From Stackebrandtia endophytica (GTDB lineage Bacteria > Actinomycetota > Actinomycetes > Mycobacteriales > Micromonosporaceae): 64,000 bases of DNA. A model generated the notes under the pieces. The model saw only the letters and a program-made list of their open reading frames with translations, did not search any database and was not told where the DNA came from. The stretch covers positions 3,844,001 through 3,908,000 of the forward strand of contig NZ_VFOW01000001.1 of assembly GCF_006716355.1 (NCBI RefSeq), read 5' to 3'. Each line of letters opens with the position of its first letter. Position 1 is the first letter of the stretch. Below, piece by piece: positions 1-12,259 of this stretch. Position numbers and translations under genes: made by a program.

Positions 1-575
1 GTTACGTCAACGCCTTCCAGACCGAGGCCGACGGTCCGGACGGCCCCGACTCTTGGCCGGACGGTACGGTGTGGGCCGAAACCGACGATCCGGACTGGCC
101 GGGGGAGTACCCGATCGACCTGAGCACCAACGAGAAACGCCGGGCGGCCGCGGAGTTCGTGGCCGCCCGGTTCGACACCTGCGCCACCGCCGGCTTCGCT
201 GCCGTCGAATTGGACAACCTCGACACCTTCACCCGGTATGACGACGCACCCTTCGACCGCGACGACGCGATCGCCTACGCCACCCTGCTCGTTGAGGCCG
301 CCACCGAGCGGGGCCTTGCCGTCGGGCAGAAAAACACCGTCGAGCTGCTGGACGTCGCCACCGAGATCGGGTTCACCTTCGCGATCGTCGAGAACTGCGG
401 TGAGTACGGCGAGTGCCGCGACTATCCCGATGTGTATGGCAAACGGGTATATGCGATCGAATACACGCCCGAGGGATTCGCCGCCGCGTGCGACGCGGTC
501 GACTACGCCGTGATCCTGCGCGACCTAAACCTGACCACGCCCAGCCACCCGGACTATCAACGCGAAACCTGTTGA
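1..575 (+). CDS. GH114-type (polygalactosaminidase-like) glycoside hydrolase, C-terminal part
   Basis: The 5' end lies outside the window; about 190 codons are visible in the frame that begins at base 3, ending in TGA at 573-575. The visible part reads like the C-terminal portion of a TM1410/GH114 TIM barrel. It contains AVELDNLDTF (the family's Asp-Asn-x-Asp loop), VGQKN, a Cys-containing AIVENCGEYGEC segment and a final VILRDLNLTTP strand. Family members are normally secreted and cleave alpha-1,4-galactosaminoglycans; a signal peptide cannot be seen here. Codon use is typical of the neighbours. The fold assignment is fairly sure, the substrate is inferred. Confidence 0.72.
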   Translation, partial: YVNAFQTEADGPDGPDSWPDGTVWAETDDPDWPGEYPIDLSTNEKRRAAAEFVAARFDTCATAGFAAVELDNLDTFTRYDDAPFDRDDAIAYATLLVEAATERGLAVGQKNTVELLDVATEIGFTFAIVENCGEYGECRDYPDVYGKRVYAIEYTPEGFAAACDAVDYAVILRDLNLTTPSHPDYQRETC

Positions 576-597
576 TCGCCACATCCAGTCGCCCAGT

Positions 598-616
598 TGG
601 TATCACGTGGTATCAC
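598..616 (+). promoter_or_regulatory. Direct-repeat operator candidate before the RHH antitoxin
   Basis: Two identical 9-mers, TGGTATCAC, start at 598 and 608, a ten-base (one helical turn) period, just upstream of the antitoxin start. RHH antitoxins usually bind short tandem or inverted repeats to repress their own operon, so this is a natural autoregulatory site. No clear -35/-10 pair was recognised; CATAGC at 624-629 is a weak -10 candidate. Confidence 0.4.
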
Positions 617-632
617 CAGTCACCATAGCCGC

Positions 633-830
633 ATGGCCATGACGTTGAGGCTTCCCGAAGCTGATGACCGGATGTTGACCGAGCGGGCGGCCAAGGAAAA
701 GCGCTCCAAGCAGGAGATCGCGGTGGAAGCGATTCACCGTTACCTGGTCGCGCGGGACGAGTTGTTGGACTCAAGCGTTGACGAGGTCATAAGCCAGGAC
801 GCAGAACTACTACGGCGGTTGGCTCAATGA
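633..830 (+). CDS. Ribbon-helix-helix antitoxin (CopG/Arc type)
   Basis: A 65-residue protein whose N-terminus, MTLRLPEADDRMLTERA, has the beta-strand plus helix pattern of a CopG/Arc/MetJ DNA-binding domain. The C-terminal half (DELLDSSVDEVISQDAELL) is acidic and suited to wrapping the toxin. Start codons at 633 and 639 are both possible; an upstream in-frame GTG at 597 would add non-family sequence. The stop overlaps the next start (ATGA at 827-830), so the two genes are translationally coupled. Expected role: neutralises the Doc-like protein and represses the operon. Confidence 0.75.
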   Translation: MAMTLRLPEADDRMLTERAAKEKRSKQEIAVEAIHRYLVARDELLDSSVDEVISQDAELLRRLAQ

Positions 831-1204
831 CCGACTATCTCTCACTTGAAGATCTGTTGCGGATCGCGGTCAAGATCCAGGGCGTGTCACCTCCACAAGT
901 CCGTGACTACGGCCTGTTGGATTCGGCGGCCGCGAGGCCACAGGCATCCGTCTTCGGCGACGAGGCCTACCCGAGCCTTGACGAGAAGGCGGCGGCCTTG
1001 TTGCATTCGCTGGCGCGCAATCACACACTGGTTGACGGAAACACGCGGCTCGCCTGGGTGGCTATGCGGGTCTTCTGCCAGCTGAATGGTGCCGATCTGC
1101 AAGCGCCTGACGTGGACTCGGCAGAGGAGTTTGTGCTGGCGACCGCACGAGGTGAACTGGACGTTCCCGAGATCGCCAAGACCTTGGCGACTTGGCGCTT
1201 CTGA
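827..1204 (+). CDS. doc: Doc-family (Fic-fold) toxin with altered catalytic motif
   Basis: 125 residues, the usual Doc length. The Fic/Doc signature is visible as NHTLVDGNTRLAW at about residues 65-77, with the catalytic His and the Asn-x-Arg nucleotide loop. In P1 Doc and most relatives this loop reads N-K-R, the Lys replacing the Fic glycine and supporting EF-Tu phosphorylation. Here the Lys codon is ACG (Thr, 1043-1045). Gene order (RHH antitoxin first, 4-base overlap) is the classic phd/doc-like arrangement with a CopG-type partner. Expected activity: EF-Tu phosphorylation and translation arrest, unless the Lys-to-Thr change has weakened it. Confidence 0.78.
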   Translation: MTDYLSLEDLLRIAVKIQGVSPPQVRDYGLLDSAAARPQASVFGDEAYPSLDEKAAALLHSLARNHTLVDGNTRLAWVAMRVFCQLNGADLQAPDVDSAEEFVLATARGELDVPEIAKTLATWRF

Positions 1205-1270
1205 ACCGTTAAGCCTTGGGCTGCGCGGCAACTGTCGCATCGGGTGCAAAGTCGAGCGACGTACCGAATT

Positions 1271-1299
1271 TCGTGGGGTGTGTCCTGGTTCGGTAGATT
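1271..1299 (+). promoter_or_regulatory. Leaderless promoter candidate for the Hsp70-like gene
   Basis: TAGATT at 1294-1299 fits the actinobacterial TAGNNT -10, 17 bases after TCGTGG at 1271-1276. The ATG at 1306 follows the -10 by six bases, the spacing of leaderless actinobacterial transcripts. This decides the start against GTG 1300 and ATG 1318. Confidence 0.45.
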
Positions 1300-1305
1300 G
1301 TGGCG

Positions 1306-3336
1306 ATGTCGGGGAATATGCGTCTTGGTGTCGATTTTGGGACCTCGCATACGGTGGCGCTGCTGCGGGACGGCGACGCTGTTACTCCGTTGATTTTTGA
1401 CGGGACGCCGTTGTTGCCGTCGGCCGTGTATGCCACTGAGGACGGTCGGTTGCGGGTGGGGCGTGATGCGTTGCATTCGGCTCGGATTGATCCTGTGCGG
1501 TTTGAACCGAATCCGAAGCGTCGAGTGGATGACGGCAGCATTCTGTTGGGGGACAACGAATGTGACGTTGTGACGGTGTTTGCGGCGGTCCTGGGGCGGG
1601 TGCGGGACGAGTGTGTTCGGGTGGCCGGTCATGTTCCGGCGACGACGTTGACTCATCCGGCGACTTGGGGGTCGGCTCGGCGGATGGTTCTGGAGGACGC
1701 AGCGACCGCCGCCGGGTTCCCGGACGTTCGCATACGGGCGGAGCCGGTCGCGGCGGCGACGTATTTCGCACGGCAGACCGATGTGGACTTGCCGGTGGGT
1801 TCGGCGGTTGTGGTATTCGATTTCGGTGGCGGGACCTTCGACGTTTCGGTGGTGCGACGGACCACGGAGGAGTTCGAGGTATTGAGCGTCGACGGGGTCG
1901 ATGACCTGGGCGGTGTCGATATCGATCACCGGTTGATGGAACACCTCGGTCGGCAGTTCTCGGATGCTCCGGAGTGGAATCGATTGATGCAACCGGCCGC
2001 TCCTGAGGACCGCCGAGGTCGGCGGACCTTTGTGGATGATGTGCGTTCGGTTAAGGAACAGTTGTCCCGGCATGCGCGCGCCGACCTGTTGATTCCGTTG
2101 GTGAACCGAGAGACCCACCTGACTCGTGAAGAGCTGGAACAGGTGACCGGTCCGATGTTGGAACGGGCCATGCGGGTCACGACGGCCGTGATCCGCGCTT
2201 CCCGACTGGAAAGTGGGCAGGTCGCCGGGGTGTTCCTGGTTGGCGGGGCCAGCCGGATGCCGCTGGTGGCGACCCTGCTGCACCGACACACCGGCATCGC
2301 ACCGACCGTCATCGACCAACCCGAACTCGTCGTCGCCCACGGTGCCACCCTGGAACCCGCCCAACCCACCCCACCACAACGCCAGACGGTTAGTAGCCCG
2401 CCAACGCCCAGCGGCATCTCACCCGAGGATCAACGACCTGAACTTCCGCATCCCGACCACCGGTTGCCGAGCGGTCCCGTGCCACCCCCTCATCCGCCGC
2501 TTTCGGCTCCGGCCGCAGTAACCGCGCCTGCGTCCGGCACGGACCATCAACAGCCCGACGAACGACAACCATGGGCACTGAAGCTGGCGAAGATAGCCGT
2601 CTGGGCCCAAGTGCTCGCCCTCCTCGCCGGGTCGGTCGTCTACCTCCCGTCCTTCTGGTCGGCGGTGCTCCTACTGGCATCTATTGCCGGCGCCATAACG
2701 GTCACCAGGCGGCGCCGCAGCCGGTTGCACGAGGCGATCTCACTGGGAAGTCAATACCTGGTCATCGGCCTTACCTATTGGCTCGTGTTCGTCGATAGCT
2801 GGGAGACCGTGGCGGTAGCGGTGCTGCTGCTGACCGAGGTCATGGCGATATCGATGCTGCATGCCGCCGCCGGGTGGTTCTCCGGAGTATCGGTTCGGCG
2901 TTCGGTGTGGTGGCTGAAGCTCACCAAGGTGCTGATGGCGGGGCAGTTCGCCCTACTGGTCTTCGTCGGGGTGTTCCCGATGCACTGGACCGCCGATAAT
3001 TACGCCCGCAGCTTCGCCGCCGATGCGGCCGAGGTCGTGCCCTTTTATATTGCGGTCGTGATCGGGGCGGGCTTTGCCTTCTGGGGGCTGATGAGACAGC
3101 CACCGATGGCGTGGGGATGGTGGACCGCAGTGCTCATGCGGTGTTACCTCGTCGGCGCGGCGTTGCTGGTCTTTGTCATGACGGGCGGGCACCTGGCTGT
3201 AGTGCCGTTGGTGGCGGCTGTCGGCCCGTCCGTAGCGATCATCTCACTGGTCATCGCCGCGCGCCGCTTCTACCTTCGGCCGGTCGAAGGCGGCCTCGAT
3301 GTCGAGCCGAAGCCTGGTGTCCCGGCCATGGTCTAA
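1306..3336 (+). CDS. Hsp70-like ATPase fused to a polytopic membrane domain
   Basis: 676 residues in three parts. Residues 5-350 are an Hsp70/actin-fold ATPase with phosphate-1 loop GVDFGTSHT (8-16), phosphate-2 FDFGGGTFD (171-179) and the adenosine motif FLVGGASRMPL (310-320). Residues about 351-422 form a Pro/Ser-rich linker with many PP and PxxP steps. Residues about 425-660 hold roughly eight hydrophobic segments ending in a short cytosolic tail. The canonical Hsp70 substrate-binding beta-sandwich and lid are absent. Related actinobacterial Hsp70-like proteins carry varied C-termini and their function is unknown. The ATPase is probably held at the cytoplasmic face of the membrane. The gene stands alone, with no GrpE or DnaJ partner nearby. 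Confidence 0.75.
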   Translation: MSGNMRLGVDFGTSHTVALLRDGDAVTPLIFDGTPLLPSAVYATEDGRLRVGRDALHSARIDPVRFEPNPKRRVDDGSILLGDNECDVVTVFAAVLGRVRDECVRVAGHVPATTLTHPATWGSARRMVLEDAATAAGFPDVRIRAEPVAAATYFARQTDVDLPVGSAVVVFDFGGGTFDVSVVRRTTEEFEVLSVDGVDDLGGVDIDHRLMEHLGRQFSDAPEWNRLMQPAAPEDRRGRRTFVDDVRSVKEQLSRHARADLLIPLVNRETHLTREELEQVTGPMLERAMRVTTAVIRASRLESGQVAGVFLVGGASRMPLVATLLHRHTGIAPTVIDQPELVVAHGATLEPAQPTPPQRQTVSSPPTPSGISPEDQRPELPHPDHRLPSGPVPPPHPPLSAPAAVTAPASGTDHQQPDERQPWALKLAKIAVWAQVLALLAGSVVYLPSFWSAVLLLASIAGAITVTRRRRSRLHEAISLGSQYLVIGLTYWLVFVDSWETVAVAVLLLTEVMAISMLHAAAGWFSGVSVRRSVWWLKLTKVLMAGQFALLVFVGVFPMHWTADNYARSFAADAAEVVPFYIAVVIGAGFAFWGLMRQPPMAWGWWTAVLMRCYLVGAALLVFVMTGGHLAVVPLVAAVGPSVAIISLVIAARRFYLRPVEGGLDVEPKPGVPAMV

Positions 3337-3522
3337 GGGGGCTCCTCCCGACCTTTGCGGTCGGCCGAGTGAGCCAAGGATTACTTGGGGCAAAGGAAAA
3401 GCGCCGAAACCCTTGACGAGACCGGAATGTCGGGGCATCCTGTTTCTCAGGCAACGCATGAGTATCATTCTTCGTACGTGTGAGCGAATCTGACCGCTCG
3501 CAGAATGGTTTGTCGGGGTGGG
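3337..3522. other. Non-coding stretch upstream of the rpoB promoter
   Basis: No convincing gene. TTGACG at 3412-3417 with CATCCT 17 bases downstream (3435-3440) could be an additional distal promoter, but is not convincing. Together with the promoter and leader (3523-3728) this makes a 392-base gap. Confidence 0.5.
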
Positions 3523-3551
3523 TGGACGACGCCGGTTTGCTCGGCTACACT
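3523..3551 (+). promoter_or_regulatory. Principal sigma-factor promoter for rpoBC
   Basis: TGGACG (3523-3528) and TACACT (3546-3551) are 17 bases apart, a good vegetative-sigma match. A transcript starting near 3558 would carry a leader of about 170 nt before the TTG start of rpoB. Confidence 0.6.
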
Positions 3552-3728
3552 GCTAGTTTGCGCTGCCTTCTCGCGCCCTCTTTAGCATGACCGCAGTCTG
3601 AAACGGGTTGTCAGTCCTCACGCAGGGCTTCACCACTGACGCAGAACGTGTCGATCATTGCCGGGGAGTGTCGTCGATAAGCGGCGTTACATCGGCCGTC
3701 GCACCACAGGTCCTCGGAAGGACGAATC
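3552..3728 (+). other. rpoB leader region
   Basis: About 170 bases between the promoter and rpoB, with no open frame of interest. It ends in a strong ribosome-binding site, GGAAGGA at 3717-3723, five bases before TTG 3729. This supports the non-ATG start. Confidence 0.5.
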
Positions 3729-7163
<3,435 letters not shown>

Positions 7164-7164
7164 C

Positions 7165-7269
7165 GTGACTGCGGCGCCGGGCGGACTTCACGAGTCACCC
7201 GGCGCCACTCCCGTCAGCGAAGGCATCCGTAAATCCCTAGATCAAGTTCACCGCAAGGGGAAAAGTTAA
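7165..7269 (+). CDS. Putative 34-codon ORF filling the rpoB-rpoC gap
   Basis: A GTG at 7165, one base after the rpoB stop, opens a 34-codon frame (begins VTAAPGGLHESPG, ends VHRKGKS). Its TAA at 7267-7269 abuts the rpoC GTG at 7270. An AAGGAG Shine-Dalgarno at 7153-7158 sits six bases upstream of the GTG. The peptide is not recognised and composition is ordinary. It may couple translation of rpoC to rpoB rather than make a functional peptide. Seen: the frame, its RBS and exact fit. Inferred: translation. Confidence 0.4.
   Translation: MTAAPGGLHESPGATPVSEGIRKSLDQVHRKGKS
7173..7206 (+). other. Stem-loop in the rpoB-rpoC spacer
   Basis: A perfect 9-bp inverted repeat (GGCGCCGGG at 7173-7181 with CCCGGCGCC at 7198-7206) around a 16-base loop. 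There is no T-run, so it is not an intrinsic terminator; RNA processing or translational coupling is more likely. Confidence 0.55.
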
Positions 7270-10200
7270 GTGCTTGACGTCAACTTCTTCGATGAGTTGC
7301 GAATCGGCTTGGCCACGGCCGAAGACATCCGTCAGTGGTCCCACGGTGAGGTAAAGAAGCCCGAGACCATCAACTACCGGACCCTGAAGCCGGAAAAGGA
7401 TGGCCTGTTCTGCGAGAAGATCTTCGGCCCCACCCGTGACTGGGAGTGCTACTGCGGTAAGTACAAGCGCATCCGGTTCAAGGGCATCATCTGTGAGCGC
7501 TGCGGCGTCGAGGTGACCCGCTCCAAGGTGCGTCGTGAGCGCATGGGCCACATCGAGCTGGCCGCCGCCGTCACGCACATCTGGTACTTCAAGGGTGTTC
7601 CGTCCCGGCTGGGTTACCTGCTGGACATCGCGCCGAAGGATCTCGAGAAGATCATCTACTTCGCCGCCTACGTGATCACCTCGGTCGACGCCGACGCCCG
7701 TCACCGTGACCTGGCGACGCTGGAGAACGAGATCTCCGCCGAGAAGCGTCAGCTGGAGAACGGCCGCGACGCCGAGATCGAGAAGCGTGCCGCGAAGCTG
7801 GAGGCCGACCTGGCCGAGCTGGAGGCCGAAGGCGCCAAAGCCGACGTCCGCCGCAAGGTCAAGGACGGCGGAGAGCGCGAGATGCGCCAGATCCGCGACA
7901 AGGCGCAGCGTGAGATCGACCGGCTCGAAGAGGTCATCGAGACCTTCCGCAAGCTGGACGTGAAGCAGCTGATCGGTGACGAGATGCTGTTCCGCGAGCT
8001 GCACGACCGTTTCGGTGAGTACTTCACCGGCGGCATGGGTGCCGAGGCGATCAAGTCGCTGCTGGCCAACCTGGACCTGACCGCGGAGCTGGACAACCTG
8101 CGCGAGGTCATCGCCAACGGCAAGGGTCAGAAGAAGATCCGCGCCCTCAAGCGGTTGAAGGTCGTCGCGCCGTTCGCGACCCACGGATCGTCCCCGATGG
8201 GCATGGTCCTGGACTGCGTCCCGGTGATCCCGCCGGAGCTGCGCCCGATGGTGCAGCTGGACGGTGGCCGGTTCGCCACCAGCGACCTCAACGACCTGTA
8301 CCGCCGCGTCATCAACCGGAACAACCGCCTCAAGCGACTGATCGACCTCGGTGCGCCCGAGATCATCGTCGCCAACGAGAAGCGGATGCTTCAGGAGTCG
8401 GTGGACGCGCTGTTCGACAACGGCCGCCGGGGACGTCCAGTCACCGGGCCGGGTAACCGCCCGCTGAAGTCGCTGTCGGACATGTTGAAGGGTAAGCAGG
8501 GCCGGTTCCGTCAGAACCTGCTCGGTAAGCGTGTCGACTACTCCGGCCGTTCGGTCATCGTCGTCGGTCCGCAGCTGAAACTGCACCAGTGTGGTCTGCC
8601 CAAGCAGATGGCGTTGGAGCTGTTCAAGCCGTTCGTGATGAAGCGTCTGGTCGACCTGAACCACGCGCAGAACATCAAGAGCGCCAAGCGGATGGTGGAG
8701 CGCGCCCGCCCCGCCGTGTGGGACGTCCTCGAAGAGGTCATCACCGAGCACCCGGTTCTGCTGAACCGTGCGCCCACGCTGCACCGGTTGGGTATCCAGG
8801 CGTTCGAGCCGCAGCTGGTCGAGGGTAAGGCCATCCAGATCCATCCGCTGGTGTGCACCGCCTTCAACGCCGACTTCGACGGTGACCAGATGGCGGTCCA
8901 CGTGCCGCTGTCCACCGAGTCGCAGGCGGAGGCCCGCATCCTGATGTTGTCGGCGAACAACATCTTGAAGCCCTCCGACGGCCGCCCGGTCACCATGCCG
9001 ACCCAGGACATGATCATCGGTCTGTACTTCCTGACGCACCGTCGGGAGGGCCTGCCCGGTGAGGGGCGCAGCTTCACATCGGTGTCGGAGGCCCAGATGG
9101 CCTACGACCGTCGTGAACTGCACCTTCAGGCGCCGGTGAAGATCCGCGTCGCCGACGTCACCCACATCGACCAGGGCAACGGCCCGGAGCCGGTGGAGGC
9201 CGACGAGTCCGGTTACCTGACGCTGGACACCACCCTGGGACGGGTGCTGTTCAACGAGACCCTGCCGGTCGACTACCGCTTCGTCAACTACGAGGTCCGC
9301 AAGGGCCAGTTGTCGGAGATCGTCAACGACCTCGCCGAGCGGTACCCCAAAGTGCAACTGGGAGCGTCCCTGGACGCCCTCAAGCAGGCCGGTTTCCACT
9401 GGGCGACCTGGTCGGGCATCACGATCGGTTTCCAGGACGTCGTCGGGCCGAAGGCCAAGCCGGCGATCCTGGAGCGTCACGAGAAGGACGCCGACCGGAT
9501 CGAGAAGCAGTACCAGCGCGGTCTGATGACCTCCGAGGAACGTCGCGGAGAGCTCATCGAGATCTGGACCAAGGCGACCAACGAGATCGCCAAGAGTCTG
9601 GACGACGACCTGCTGCCGGAGAACCCGCTGTGGCAGATGATCAACTCCGGAGCCCGAGGCAACATGCTTCAGCTTCGGCAGATCGCCGCCATCCGTGGTC
9701 TGGTCGCCAACCCGAAGGGTGAGATCATTCCCCGGCCGATCAAGTCGTCCTACCGTGAGGGCTTGAGCGTCCTGGAGTACTTCATCTCCACCCACGGTTC
9801 GCGTAAGGGTCTGGCCGACACCGCGTTGCGTACCGCCGACTCGGGTTACCTGACTCGTCGTCTGGTCGACGTCTCGCAGGACGTCATCGTCCGCGAGGAG
9901 GACTGCGGTACCGAGCGTGCCGTCCGGATGCCGATCGCGATCGAACTCGATGGACAGTTGATGGTTCACGAGCACGCCGAGACCTCGGTGTTCGCTCGGA
10001 CTCTCGCCGAGGACATCAAGGACGGCAAGGGCCGCGTCATCGTCACCGAGGGCGTCGACCTCACGCAGCCGCTCATCGACGAGATGGTCGCCGCGGGTGT
10101 CAAGGACGTCCGGGTGCGCAGTGTCCTGACCTGTGAATCCCAGCTGGGTGTCTGTGCGGCCTGCTACGGCCGTTCGATGCCGACCGGCCAGAAGGTCGAC

Positions 10201-11148
10201 CTGGGTGAAGCGGTCGGCATCATCGCCGCCCAGTCGATCGGTGAGCCCGGTACCCAGCTGACGATGCGTACCTTCCACACCGGTGGTGTGGCCGGGGACG
10301 ACATCACGCAGGGTCTGCCGCGTGTCCAGGAGATCTTCGAGGCCCGTATCCCGAAGGGTAAGGCCCCGATCGCCGAGGCCGCCGGTACGGTTCGCATCGA
10401 GGACGCCGACAAGTCCCGCAAGATCATCATCACGCCCGATGACGGCTCCGATGAGATCGTGTTGGACAAGCTGTCGCGCCGTACTCGACTGCGTGCTCAC
10501 GACGGTGACCACATCGGTGTCGGTGAGAAGCTCACCGAGGGCACCATCGACCCGCACGAACTGCTGCGGGTGCTCGGTCCTCGTCAGGTGCAGACCCACC
10601 TGGTCGACCAGGTGCAGGAGGTGTACCGGTCGCAGGGTGTGCTCATCCACGACAAGCACATCGAGATCATCGTTCGGCAGATGCTCAAGCGGGTCACGAT
10701 CATCGACTCCGGCACCACCGAGTTCCTGCCCGGTTCGCTCGTCGACCGGGTCGCGTTCGAGGGGGCGAACCGGCGCATCGTGTCCGAAGGCGGCGAACCG
10801 GCTTCCGGCCGTCCGCAGCTGATGGGTATCACGAAGGCGTCGCTGGCGACCGACTCGTGGCTGAGTGCGGCCTCCTTCCAGGAGACCACCAAGGTCCTGA
10901 CCGACGCGGCGATCAACGCGAAGTCCGACTCGCTGATCGGTCTGAAGGAGAACGTGATCATCGGTAAGCTCATCCCTGCCGGTACCGGCATCGCCAAGTA
11001 CCGCAACGTTCGGGTCGAGCCCACCGAGGACGCCAAGTCCCGCGTGTACTCCATGGGCGGTTACGAAGACCCGGTTCCGGCGTTCGGCTTCGGCTCCTCG
11101 TCCGGCCCGGCCGTCCCCCTGGACGACTTCGACATCGGCCAGTTCTAA
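7270..11148 (+). CDS. rpoC: RNA polymerase beta' subunit
   Basis: 1292 residues; the GTG start gives [15 protein letters not shown], the usual actinobacterial N-terminus, after CAAGGGG. Zinc-binding Cys60, Cys62, Cys75 and Cys78 form the N-terminal zipper site. The catalytic magnesium loop [10 protein letters not shown] lies near residue 533. The second zinc cluster is visible as [10 protein letters not shown] ... [13 protein letters not shown], followed by the conserved [25 protein letters not shown] trigger-loop region (read in two pieces). An actinobacterial coiled insertion follows the zipper (residues ~140-220, rich in Glu/Lys/Arg). Second gene of the rpoBC operon, ended by the hairpin at 11159-11199. 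Confidence 0.99.
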   Translation: MLDVNFFDELRIGLATAEDIRQWSHGEVKKPETINYRTLKPEKDGLFCEKIFGPTRDWECYCGKYKRIRFKGIICERCGVEVTRSKVRRERMGHIELAAAVTHIWYFKGVPSRLGYLLDIAPKDLEKIIYFAAYVITSVDADARHRDLATLENEISAEKRQLENGRDAEIEKRAAKLEADLAELEAEGAKADVRRKVKDGGEREMRQIRDKAQREIDRLEEVIETFRKLDVKQLIGDEMLFRELHDRFGEYFTGGMGAEAIKSLLANLDLTAELDNLREVIANGKGQKKIRALKRLKVVAPFATHGSSPMGMVLDCVPVIPPELRPMVQLDGGRFATSDLNDLYRRVINRNNRLKRLIDLGAPEIIVANEKRMLQESVDALFDNGRRGRPVTGPGNRPLKSLSDMLKGKQGRFRQNLLGKRVDYSGRSVIVVGPQLKLHQCGLPKQMALELFKPFVMKRLVDLNHAQNIKSAKRMVERARPAVWDVLEEVITEHPVLLNRAPTLHRLGIQAFEPQLVEGKAIQIHPLVCTAFNADFDGDQMAVHVPLSTESQAEARILMLSANNILKPSDGRPVTMPTQDMIIGLYFLTHRREGLPGEGRSFTSVSEAQMAYDRRELHLQAPVKIRVADVTHIDQGNGPEPVEADESGYLTLDTTLGRVLFNETLPVDYRFVNYEVRKGQLSEIVNDLAERYPKVQLGASLDALKQAGFHWATWSGITIGFQDVVGPKAKPAILERHEKDADRIEKQYQRGLMTSEERRGELIEIWTKATNEIAKSLDDDLLPENPLWQMINSGARGNMLQLRQIAAIRGLVANPKGEIIPRPIKSSYREGLSVLEYFISTHGSRKGLADTALRTADSGYLTRRLVDVSQDVIVREEDCGTERAVRMPIAIELDGQLMVHEHAETSVFARTLAEDIKDGKGRVIVTEGVDLTQPLIDEMVAAGVKDVRVRSVLTCESQLGVCAACYGRSMPTGQKVDLGEAVGIIAAQSIGEPGTQLTMRTFHTGGVAGDDITQGLPRVQEIFEARIPKGKAPIAEAAGTVRIEDADKSRKIIITPDDGSDEIVLDKLSRRTRLRAHDGDHIGVGEKLTEGTIDPHELLRVLGPRQVQTHLVDQVQEVYRSQGVLIHDKHIEIIVRQMLKRVTIIDSGTTEFLPGSLVDRVAFEGANRRIVSEGGEPASGRPQLMGITKASLATDSWLSAASFQETTKVLTDAAINAKSDSLIGLKENVIIGKLIPAGTGIAKYRNVRVEPTEDAKSRVYSMGGYEDPVPAFGFGSSSGPAVPLDDFDIGQF

Positions 11149-11158
11149 ATCAGTCGAG

Positions 11159-11199
11159 GAAATCTGCCGCCCACGCGAATCGCGTGGGCGGCAGATTTC
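11159..11199 (+). terminator. rpoBC terminator hairpin
   Basis: A perfect 19-bp stem (11159-11177 with 11181-11199) closed by the three-base loop AAT, ten bases after the rpoC stop. The 3' arm ends GATTTC followed by GTTG, so the U-tract is short, but the stem is very stable. Its central 34 bases (11164-11197) recur exactly at 11619-11652. Confidence 0.85.
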
Positions 11200-11291
11200 G
11201 TTGAGAGGTCGAACTCGGATTTCATCCGGAGGAGAACCGGCCGATTCGAGGTCGGGAGTATCGCCGAATCCACGGCAGACGAGGAGGGTGA

Positions 11292-11597
11292 ATGACCTAC
11301 CGAAGCTTCGACGAGTTGAATGATCGGCTCACTGACGAGCAACAAGCACGTATCGATGTGATCAAGCAGGAGATGATCGCCGCCGAGTGCGGACACGAAC
11401 TGGCGTCGCTTCGAAAAGCTCAACAGTTGTCACAACAGGACGTCGCCGATGCGATGGGTGTGACGTAGCGGCGGATCAGCCACATCGAGAAGGGCGATGC
11501 TGCGCTCGACACTTCGACGATGGCGGCTTATCTCGAAGCCATCGGTGGTGAGCTCACCATTCTGGCGACGGTCGGACGGTTGTCGATCAGGCTCTGA
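11292..11597 (+). pseudogene. XRE/HigA-like antitoxin gene with an in-frame TAG
   Basis: Starts at ATG 11292 after the RBS GAGGAGG. The frame reads a HigA-like protein with HTH segment LRKAQQLSQQDVADAMGVT, then TAG at 11466-11468 (codon 59), then RRISHIEKGDAALDTS and a C-terminal TMAAYLEAIGGELTILATV to TGA at 11595-11597. The relatives I recall have Gln at this place (VTQRRISHIE), so one C-to-T change (CAG to TAG) would explain it. Only 58 residues would be made, lacking the recognition helix. No HigB-type toxin is next to it, so it is an orphan. Framed by two copies of one palindrome. Confidence 0.75.
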
Positions 11598-11618
11598 TGT
11601 CCTGTCCCACTGCTTGTG

Positions 11619-11652
11619 CTGCCGCCCACGCGAATCGCGTGGGCGGCAGATT
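11619..11652 (+). repeat. Second copy of the rpoC terminator palindrome
   Basis: 34 bases identical to 11164-11197: 14-bp arms CTGCCGCCCACGCG and its complement around AAT, plus three further shared bases. It lies 22 bases after the HTH pseudogene stop. With the first copy it frames a segment of about 420 bases holding only that pseudogene. Confidence 0.85.
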
Positions 11653-11908
11653 CGCATCGAAGGTATTACGGATCTATACGGCGGTGAGTGTTGTCGGCGG
11701 CGGGACGGGGAAGGATTACCCTGCGATTGTTCGGCCCGATGACGCCGTCAACAGTCTTGGCCTGAACGAGATCGGCACGGGTGCCCGTTCGTCGGGAAGT
11801 ATTTGCGCGCCTGGTCGTCACCGGGGGTCGGCCAATGGTTCGATCGCCGAAACCCGCCGGTGAGGTCCACAGTTCCTCCTCCATCGGCGTGGCGCGGATG
11901 CGGCGAGG
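11653..11908. other. Non-coding or eroded stretch
   Basis: An 88-codon frame spans 11597-11863 but starts inside the palindrome, lacks a ribosome-binding site and matches no family I recognise. No other gene is convincing. The stretch may be the remains of a partner gene of the broken HTH module, which cannot be shown from the sequence. Confidence 0.4.
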
Positions 11909-11914
11909 CATCAT
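11909..11914 (+). promoter_or_regulatory. Leaderless -10 element (CATCAT)
   Basis: CATCAT followed by six bases and the ATG at 11921. The same -10 and spacing precede two DUF1707 genes at 41748 and 42459. The -35 position (GGCGTG) is weak. Confidence 0.4.
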
Positions 11915-11920
11915 ATAGGG

Positions 11921-12259
11921 ATGGAAACGTCGGTCTCCAGTACCAGCGCGGCGGCTCGTCATCCCGCTGACCCCGATCCCGTGCCGTCGACGAAAGCGTC
12001 CGCGGCCTATGCGTTGAGCGTCATCGCGGTGCTCACCGCGCCCATGATCGGTGGCGTCATCCCGGCGTTGTTGGCGATGCGGATGGCCAAGCAGGCCGAT
12101 GCCGAGATCGCCCATTCGCGAGGCTTCCTGCTCGGCGCCGCCAAGTCGCGGCAGGCTCGACGGTTCTCGATCATCGCGTTGGGGGTGGCCGGATTCGTGG
12201 TGGCCGCGTGGTTGGTGTGGTGGGCGTTCCGCGTCGCCGCCAGAGCGGGAGGGGCCTGA
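11921..12259 (+). CDS. Small two-helix membrane protein (DUF4190-like)
   Basis: 112 residues: a polar N-terminus of about 27 residues, one membrane helix (AAYALSVIAVLTAPMIGGVI), a basic loop with MRMAKQADAEIAHSRG, and a second helix (FSIIALGVAGFVVAAWLVWW). This layout and the 'A-x-QA-x-x-EI' loop recall DUF4190-like actinobacterial membrane proteins. The stop overlaps the start of the next gene (TGATG at 12257-12261), so the two form an operon and the products may act together. Confidence 0.6.
   Translation: METSVSSTSAAARHPADPDPVPSTKASAAYALSVIAVLTAPMIGGVIPALLAMRMAKQADAEIAHSRGFLLGAAKSRQARRFSIIALGVAGFVVAAWLVWWAFRVAARAGGA

Noticed and set aside
7237-10659. 1140-codon open frame opposite rpoC
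   Set aside because: Same antisense artefact; no domain and no RBS.
11597-11863. 88-codon frame after the HTH pseudogene
   Set aside because: Begins inside a palindrome, no RBS, no recognisable family; kept only as a possible relic.
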